DNA of 28,630 nt from Utricularia gibba (lineage: Eukaryota; Streptophyta; Magnoliopsida; Lamiales; Lentibulariaceae), in NCBI GenBank assembly GCA_002189035.1, contig NEEC01000135.1:1-28630 (forward strand), written 5' to 3'. The notes below the pieces were generated by a model that had not been told where the DNA came from, made no database searches, and saw only the letters and a program-made list of their open reading frames with translations. The translations under genes and the position numbers were made by a program. Shown here piece after piece: positions 21,127 through 28,630 of this stretch; positions within the stretch are counted from its first letter, which is position 1; every line of letters begins with the position of its first letter.

Positions 21127-21909
21127 ATGGCGTGGAACGCGGGGGACCTGGACATGGCTCTGGTGCCTTCAGGGTTCATGATCTTCATCGGGTACCATGT
21201 ATGGCTTTGGCACAGGGTCCGCTCTGATCCCCTCTCGACCATCATCGGAATCAATGCTCGCGTCCGCACCTATTGGGTGGCCGCCATCGTCAAGGTTCGA
21301 CTTCTGGATCTGTTTTTCTTGGAGTTCAGGCATCCCCCATAGCAGTGAATGATGGTGTTTTGGCAGGATAATGAGAAGAAGAACATCCTAGCCGTGCAGA
21401 CCTTGAGGAACACCATAATGGGATCGACGCTCATGGCGACGACCGCCATCCTGCTCTGCTGCGGCCTGGCTGCTGTGATCAGCAGCACCTACAGCGTCAA
21501 GAAGCCCCTCGACGGAGCCGTGTTCGGCGCCCACGGCGAGTTGATGGTGGCCGTCAAGTACGTCGTGCTCCTCATGGTCCTCCTCTTCGCCTTCCTCTTC
21601 CACTCCCTATCCATCCGCTTCATCAACCAAGTCAACTTCCTCATCAACTGCTGCTCCGTCGGAGCCGTCGCGCCGGAGTACGTCTCGGAGTTGCTGGAGC
21701 GGGCATCCGTGCTCAACATCGTAGGGAACAGGGTGTTCTACTCTGCACTCCCGCTTCTTCTCTGGATCTTCGGCCCTGTCGGCGTCTTCCTGTGCTTCTT
21801 CACTTTGGTGGCTTTGATGTACAATCTCGACGTCGTCTCTCGATTGGAGAAGACGAGATTCGGCAGCGATGATGAGAGTAGCCGCGCCGGTGGTGCTCAA
21901 AATGCTTGA
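21127..21909 (+). CDS. DUF599 family multi-pass membrane protein
   Basis: Two exons (21127-21294, 21367-21909) give 236 aa, about the family length. DUF599 proteins are plant membrane proteins without a known reaction. Hydrophobic helices are visible at ALVPSGFMIFIGYHVWLW, LMATTAILLCCGLAAVIS, VVLLMVLLFAFLFHSL and FYSALPLLLWIFGPVGVFL. Conserved words include NIVGNRVFYSALPLLLWIFGP and QTLRNTIMGSTLMATTAILL. The start ATG gives MAWNAGDLDMALVPSG, which matches homologues. The ending, after LEKTRFGSDDES, is hydrophilic. Third codon positions in exon 2 are strikingly C/G-rich compared with the BTAF1 and USP genes on either side. No frame break was found. Confidence 0.92.
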
Positions 21910-21996
21910 TGCAGAGAGCAATTTGTTTGTAGTAACCCCCACATCACTTCAATCTTTACACACGTAGCTCATAAAAGGCGTGTACTTGAAATTACT

Positions 21997-22002
21997 AATA
22001 AA
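21997..22002 (+). terminator. candidate polyadenylation signal of the DUF599 gene
   Basis: AATAAA lies about 88 bases after the stop codon. Confidence 0.4.
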
Positions 22003-22281
22003 GCCCTTGGCCTTGAGGATTGACTCCTCTTTGTTTATACAAGTGGTGCCTAATTTAGCATGTCCGAAGATGTGTACAAAAACTACAAATATTTTAAAAT
22101 TATTAGTATTTTTGTGGATAAAGGGTGCATTTACTATTTTGACCCTCCATACACGCACGCAGCAGCGGTGAACCGGGATTTTAAACGGGTCATCTGTAGA
22201 TCCGGTCAAATTCTATTTCGGGTTCGGATTCAGAATCGTGAAGGTTAAACTCTGAAGCCACCGTTTTCCCAACTTCTCTTC

Positions 22282-22288
22282 TATAAAA
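22282..22288 (+). promoter_or_regulatory. candidate TATA box of BTAF1
   Basis: TATAAAA is preceded by the pyrimidine-rich CTTCTCTTC. It lies about 550 bases upstream of the first codon, which fits a long leader or one with a 5' intron. Confidence 0.35.
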
Positions 22289-22830
22289 TGAGCGTCGTCC
22301 ACTGTTTATCACGACCTAAACCCTCGTTTTCGTCGCTCTATGAGACCGTGGGAAGCGCTTATCGGGGAGAAGAGCGATCGAGTTTCTCAGTTCTATATCC
22401 CTGTTTTGGTAATTTACGTTTTTTCCGGGTATTTTTTTGCACGATCTTTATGTATTTCTGGACAATTGATTCCTTGTTTATCTTGGTTGGAGGGATCCGC
22501 ATTCTGTGTGATTACCCAATACCGATGAAATTAAGATGTTTCACCATTTTTAGAAGGGCTTCTTTAGTGGTTAGTGTGCTTTGTAGTTATCCATTTATCA
22601 TTGTCGATGAGTAAACGATGATGTGAGGTTTTCTTCATTTTCTATGCGGCTCCGGTCTCTGCTATTTGATTTTGTGTGTCGATTTACTCGTATGGTCTCA
22701 GAAAGTTATTGTAATTCAATAGTCTCAGGGAACGGTTATTGGGATGCGAAATGGCCGCCCATGATAATCAATACTATCGGAAGTTAAGGTCTTTTTGAAA
22801 GAGTGAAACCTGGTGGTGGTAATTTACACC

Positions 22831-25800
22831 ATGGCTCAACAGTCATCTCGGCTTCATCGCCTCTTGACGTTGTTGGACAGTATCCTTGATATCATTTTGT
22901 TGCCTTCAATTTGGACTGCTACTATGCTGTAAATTCACATTAAATAGCAAGTATTTTTATTTATGAAATAGCAACAGAAAAGCCAAGTTTGTCTATTTCA
23001 ATGGAAAAAATATTTGTGCTCAAAATTGGTTTCGTATCTTGGATTCTTATCGACTGTTAATGTGGTTATTTTGTCTCTTTAACAACCTCTAAGCGGGATC
23101 CACCCAAGCAACACGGTTCTCTGCAGCGAAGCAGATCGGGGAAATTGCGAAATCGCATCCCAGGACCTGAGTGCGGTTTTAAGCAAGGTGAGTTCTGATT
23201 GTTCTGTGTACTTTTCAGTTGATGTTGAGCCCCCAGGAGGTGCTTTTAAGTGAAGCAAATTCGGGAGTAGATTAAGGATGAATGGTGACCTAAGTAGACG
23301 GAAAAACCCAAAGTCATACAATGTGGGTTGTGAGTTCCATGCAAGTTTAAATATTCTAATTTAGCCAATATCATACAACAGGTGGAGACTGGGGAGATCC
23401 TGGTAGATACTATTTATCAGAGTTGTTATCAGAGTAAAACCACGTTGTTGTAATTAGTGGTATGCCAAAGCTTAGTGAGAACTCCGGGGAAGAACCAAAA
23501 CCTCATGGAATGTTAAGTTCCTTGATTAGGCGTGGGGTACATGAATGTTTAAGTAAGATGATGGCACTAACCTTGTAGAAGTTGTTCTTGTCATGAGTGA
23601 GCGTAACTGATTCCATTAGAATTCCCAAATTAAACGTGTTTGAATCAAAATAGATTAGATATTGTTGGCTATCATAGAAGTTTCTGCACAGAAAAAATGT
23701 AAAAGATGCGATGTGGGTTGTGATCTTCATGTAGGCTGACTGGAAAAAATGGATAATATTGGGTACGGGGTGGACCATCAATGGCTTTCCCACCTCCAAT
23801 CACTGATGGAGGCTGAACTTTAATTTTTCCGAATTAACACTTCTGCCAAGCAGACTAATCTCTAATTGGGATGTTCATGCTCCGTCCATCTCTTTCTCCA
23901 GCTGATTCAGTTTTTGCACCATTTATTGTCGCTTCTCTATTCAGGTCCATATATTAATGGACATGTGACTGCTTTTCTATCACTTATTTTTTCTGGAATG
24001 ATGCAGGTATCACATTGTCTACATAGTAAAAAGTGGGATACTAGGGTAGCTGCTGCACATGCTGTGGGAGCTATTGCAGAGAACGTGAAACACATTTCTT
24101 TGTCTGATCTTTCTAGCCATATTGAAGCAAAGATGATTGAAGTTGGAATATCTTCCTCCTTCCACGATGCAGTGATTTTGCCTGCCTGCAATGCTAAAAT
24201 TAGATCAGAAACGATTTTTAGAAGGTCTCTTCTTCTTTTATTTGTTATTCAGCTTCATATCTTTGACTTCTTCTAACAGAAGCTCGCAACTTGCAGTTTT
24301 GATCTAAACAAGGTTCTGGATTTTGGGGCTTTGGTGGCATCTGGGGGTCAGGTACTTTACAATCAGTTTAAGCTTTATGTATCTAGAGCTTGCCATAATT
24401 ATTATCTTAGCATGAAAATATACATGATGGTTTGTTGAAATTTAGGATTTTATGTGTTGAATATTGAAATTTTTATGCGCTTATGTTTTTTTTTGTCCAC
24501 TCCAATGAAGTATATAAATTTTGATGTTCTTTATGTTTGATTCTGATATTCTGACATTGATGATCTCGTGAGTATATTTCAGGAGTATGATATTGCCACT
24601 GACAACATTAAAAATCCAAAGGAGCGATTGGCTAGACAAAAGCACAATCTTAAGCGCCGATTGGGTCAGTACCCTTTATACAACTTTTGTTATTAGACAT
24701 GAAGATTCTTCCTGTTTATTATTTTTTTTTTTTGGCATTACGTGAACTTTGCAGTCTACCTGTTCCCCTGAATATATTGTCGAAAGTTATGATGCAGCTA
24801 TTATGCAGCGTAGGAATGAGTTTATGGTTCCATATGATGTTTTTTTTGTGATTCCTATGGTTTTTCTAACTTGTTTGAATAATCTTTTTTGCAGGTTTAG
24901 ACATGTGCGAGCAGTTCATGGATGTTGATGATGTGATAAGAGATGAGGATCTCATATTGCAGAAAGATAGTCATAATGCGGTTGGAGGAATACAATACTT
25001 CTCATCACATCCCTCACATAATTTCCGGCAGCTTGTTACAAACATGGTGCCAACATCAAGATCTCGTAGGCCAAGTGCCAGGGAACTGAATCTCTTGAAG
25101 CGGAAAGCTAAGAATAACTTAAAAGATCAATCAAAGGGATGGCCAAAGGATGGGGATGCTGAGGTTGCAACATCTCATGATATGGTATCACCTAGGAGTA
25201 TATCTGTAGACTTATCTAGTTCAAATAAGGTAATGCTCATGCTTTTTCTGATTGTTCTTTCATTGTGCATGGCAATATCTCATATCCAGGGGTTGATTGT
25301 TTGGTTTCATCATAGCATATTCCAACTGGCTTGTGCCTGTTGTCTGCAAATCATCAATGGATCATCAAAGATGTATCCTGTGAACTCTATGTGAAACTTG
25401 TACAAGGTCTCTGTAAACTACCTTTTTTTGTTTGCTGCAGCAACTAGCAGATGCTGTTTCTGATGATGAGAGCATTGAGAGTGATGGAGATGGCAGTTGG
25501 CCTTTTCGCAACTTTGTTGAACAACTGCTTGTTGACATGTTTGACCCTGGTATAATTTCTTTATTCTCCATCTACTTTTTTGTACTTCTTACAAATGCGG
25601 AGTATACCATTTGCTTGTTTCCTCTCAGTTTGGGAAGTTCGCCATGGCAGTGTGATGGCACTCAGGGAGATATTAACCTATCAAGGAGCTTTTGCTGGAG
25701 TTGTTATGCCTGAAATGAGATGCCCTGGTGGACTGGCCCCTAAGAAAGAAAGTGTTAATGATAAATGTGAGATGGAAATTGACTTAAATATTCAAGTTTT

Positions 25801-28630
25801 ACATGATGATGTAGAACGTGATTTTAAAAGGCCAAAAATTGAAGATGAAACTTCTAGAGTTGGCAGCTCAATATGTGGAATCCTTTCTGGTGGTATTAAG
25901 GCAGAAGATGATGGAGGACAATGTTCGTCTGAGAAAGTTGACGGACTTGTTTGTAGTGTAGAGGAATCACTCTTGAGCAACAACACAAGAGGTGTAAATC
26001 ATTATTCTGAATGCAAAGGATCTTCAGAGAGTATTGGTGCATTGAAAAATATTCCTGTAAATTCAGAGATAATTAGCCTCATTCAAGATGCCAGGAGGTC
26101 TTGGCTGAGGAATTGTGATTTCCTCCAAGACTGTGCAATTCGAATCTTTGTGCCTCTTGTCACTTGATAGGTATATCTTCGAATAGTTTTTGAATGGAAA
26201 TGTTATAGAGATAGGGCATGGTTCCAAAGAGGTGGCTTTGAGATACAAGAGACTAGTCGATTTCCATCATGCTCACAACATTTTCATTCTCCATATCTTT
26301 TTGTTGTATTCAGAAGATCTAGCTCATGGATTTATCATTTCTCAGGTTTGGGGATTATGTTTCAGATCAGGTTGTTGCACCAGTAAGGGAAACATGTGCC
26401 CAAGCCTTAGGTGCAGTTTTGAAATACATGCATCCGACTATGGTTCATGGTACATTGACCATTTTATTGCAAATGCAGGTAAAGATAGAATAATGCTTTG
26501 ATTGCAATGCGCGTATGTGCATACTTTATTCCACAAGCAATTTTCTAATTATTTCTTGGTCGCTTGCAGCATAGGGCAGAATGGGAAATTCGCCATGGAA
26601 GCCTTTTGGGTATTAAATATCTGGTTGCTGTTAGACAGGCATGTCCAGTTACAGAAGCAATTTTTTATGATGAATGATATGTATTTTCTTACTGTGCACA
26701 ATTTGGTATCCATGTCTTTGTTTACAGGAGATGCTTAATGACTTGCTTATTTCTGTGCTCCCGGCTTGCAAAACTGGGCTTGAAGATCCTGATGATGATG
26801 TGAGAGCAGTTGCCGCTGAAGCTTTGATACCTACAGCTGCTGCTCTTGTTTCACTGAATGGACCGATTTTGCAATCTATCATTATATTGCTGTGGGACAT
26901 CTTGCTTGACCTTGATGATTTGAGCCCATCGACCAGCAGGTTCTTAATTGTTTATGAAATGAGAAAGATATCTAACATGAAGATAATCAAATGCTCTCAG
27001 TTTGGACGTGTGTTTGCATTTTATAATGATTCATGTAACAATGTTGCAGTGTGATGAATCTCTTAGCTGAAATCTATTCCCAGGAGCAAATGTTCCAGGT
27101 CGAGAAAGTCAACCTGGAACATAATGAAGTTCATCATATGGATGAGGATGAAATTGAAGGCAGAAAAAACTCTCTTGATGACCCTTATATGCTATCAACT
27201 TTAGCACCAAGGTTGTGGCCATTTATGAGACACAGTATCACTTCAGTTAGATTGTCGGCTATACGTACCCTGGTATTGCAACTGCACATAATTTACTATA
27301 ATTGAATGGAAACCGAACTGCACCTTTTAGTTTAGAAGTTGCTCTTATCTTTCTTTTGTTTTCGTTCTTTTACTTTTAAACTTCATTGATTCTTTTCTTT
27401 TTGTGAACATGTTATATTATAACTATGGGTAACTAATATGCAGGAACGTTTGCTTGAAGCTGGATACAGGAGGCGAGTTATAGATGGTTCTACATCATTT
27501 TGGCCTTCTTTCATATTTGGTGACACTCTAAGGATTGTCTTCCAGAATTTGCTCCTTGAGTCAAATGAGGAGATTCTGCAGTGCTCGGAGAGGGTTTGGA
27601 ATCTCCTAGTCCAAGTATGTGATTTGTTGGATGTTCTTGAAATTGCTCCAAAGTTCATTTTGCTTGGTATTTTTTATCACCCATTGGAAAATTTGTCCAC
27701 TTTCTGCTCCAAACTAGGTTTCTGGAGCTGTTTCTTCACCCTCATACACTTTGAAATATTTAACCTGGCGTCAAGTGATGCAATGCCTAAAATGTTCATA
27801 TTTTTCTGGATTTGTGCTGAAGTTTTATTTTAAATTTTCAGTGCAAGGTAGAAGACTTAGAAAGTGCGGCACAGTTATATTTCCCTTTATGGATTGAGCT
27901 TGCCACTACCCCTTTTGGTTCTCAACTGAATACAGCAAAAATGTTTTGGCCTGTTTCCTTGCCACGTAAAAGTCATTTCAAAGCTGCTGCTAAAATGAGG
28001 GCAGCCTGTCTTGAAGGTGAAAATTACCATTCAAGGACCTTTGACGCTAATGAGGGTGCCACTGCAGATCAAAATGGAGAGTTGTCTGCGAATTCCTCCA
28101 GAATTGTAGTTGGGGCTGACTTGGACATTTCAGTAACTTATACAAGAGTTATTACATCCTCAGCTCTTGGGGTGATGGCTTCCAAGTTAAGTAGTACAGC
28201 TGTGAATTATGTAGTTGATCCACTATGGACGCGACTCAATTCTTCCTCAGGAGTTCAGCGACAGGTGAGGTTTGAGTGAGAATGTCATTCAATGCGTATG
28301 CTTTTATCTAGCATCGTAGATTGGGAAGTTGGACTAATTCCATTTATTGCTCATGTCAGGTTGTTGCATTGGTGCTCATATCTTGGTTTAAACAATTTAA
28401 GTGCTCGTCAAGATCTGATGAATCGATTGCTAAAATTTCAAGCAGTTTTAGACAATGTTTGCTGGATTTGCTCACATGCAGCAACCCGGCTTTTCCTACA
28501 AAAGATTCACCTCTACCCTATTCTGAACTTACGAGAACCTATAGTAAGATGAGGAATGAGGCCAGCCAATTGTACACTTCTACCGAGAGATCTGGCATGT
28601 ACAATGAGTTATTGTCATCCCTCAAAATAA
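22831..28630 (+). CDS. BTAF1: TATA-binding protein-associated factor BTAF1/MOT1, N-terminal part (runs off the window)
   Basis: BTAF1 (yeast Mot1, Arabidopsis RGD3) is a SNF2-type ATPase that strips TBP from DNA. Only the N-terminal HEAT-repeat part is here. Exons: 22831-22879, 23094-23187, 24007-24224, 24297-24351, 24583-24664, 24895-25229, 25441-25549, 25629-26170, 26346-26478, 26570-26638, 26728-26939, 27050-27272, 27444-27614, 27842-28264, 28360-28630 (open). Recognisable parts are [47 protein letters not shown], the repeat motifs [15 protein letters not shown] and [33 protein letters not shown] and [19 protein letters not shown]. The ATPase domain lies beyond the right edge. Two single-base frame breaks are present, at 23159-23161 (loss) and 26147-26149 (gain); all other phases agree. 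Intron 10 is GC-AG. It is probably functional in life, with errors in this sequence. Confidence 0.93.

Larger units (their letters stand above)
21910..22830. other. DUF599 3' region and BTAF1 promoter/leader
   Basis: The part after about 22260 looks like a transcribed leader, with a TATA box at 22282 and T-rich, intron-like sequence before the BTAF1 ATG at 22831. A short open frame starting at 22288 lies in this leader and has no similarity I recognise. No other gene is seen. Confidence 0.4.

Noticed and set aside
21607-21942. 111-codon open frame on the - strand
   Set aside because: Antisense to DUF599 exon 2. High third-position GC creates long shadow frames.
22831-28630. BTAF1 as a pseudogene
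   Set aside because: Two frame breaks exist, but motifs, exon phases and splice sites are otherwise intact, and similar homopolymer breaks occur in unrelated neighbouring genes. Sequence error is more likely. Not excluded without reads.
1-28630. CRISPR arrays, operons, tRNA/rRNA genes, phage or bacterial inserts, new defence or biosynthetic system
   Set aside because: By eye I found no regular repeat-spacer pattern, no clover-leaf RNA I could support and no bacterial-type gene cluster. The content is ordinary spliced plant genes.

Overview
This is a piece of a plant nuclear genome, almost certainly an angiosperm. All nine genes I can support are split by short GT-AG (occasionally GC-AG) introns. 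They belong to plant gene families: an ABC1K/beta-lactamase fusion, a class III peroxidase, a DUF599 protein, a patatin-like lipase, and TAF10/BTAF1 homologues of plant type. Intergenic DNA is AT-rich. Exons vary in base composition: the DUF599, patatin and alpha/beta-hydrolase genes favour G/C at third positions, while the ABC1K, BTAF1 and USP genes do not. That hints at a monocot or early-diverging lineage, but I cannot name the species.

Layout from left to right: (1) an ABC1K (UbiB-type) kinase fused to a beta-lactamase-like domain, + strand, 1109-5822, 18 exons. (2) TAF10, + strand, 6467-7532, 6 exons. (3) An alpha/beta hydrolase on the - strand, 9828 to 8581, 5 exons, convergent with TAF10. 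(4) A patatin-like phospholipase, + strand, 11302-13102, 7 exons, divergent from the hydrolase. (5) A class III peroxidase like Arabidopsis peroxidase 46, + strand, 14113-15489, with the classical 4 exons. (6) A TMX2-type thioredoxin-like membrane protein, + strand, 15875-17772, 10 exons. (7) A ubiquitin-specific protease of the plant UBP20/21 type, + strand, 18048 to about 20588. (8) A DUF599 membrane protein, + strand, 21127-21909, 2 exons. (9) The N-terminal HEAT-repeat part of BTAF1/MOT1, + strand, from 22831 and running off the right edge, 15 exons seen. The genes do not form a pathway. Two act on the basal transcription machinery (TAF10 in TFIID/SAGA, BTAF1 on TBP), and the rest are independent.

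The most notable result is not a new system. Four clear single-base reading-frame breaks lie inside otherwise well-conserved exons: one in ABC1K, one in patatin and two in BTAF1. TAF10 and the hydrolase each have a doubtful junction as well. Every clear break sits in a short homopolymer run, which looks like consensus error in the assembly rather than decay of several housekeeping genes. A second pattern is four introns that only fit family alignment if spliced as GC-AG. Both patterns would defeat automatic gene prediction here. I found no rRNA, tRNA, CRISPR array, intact transposon or candidate new system.
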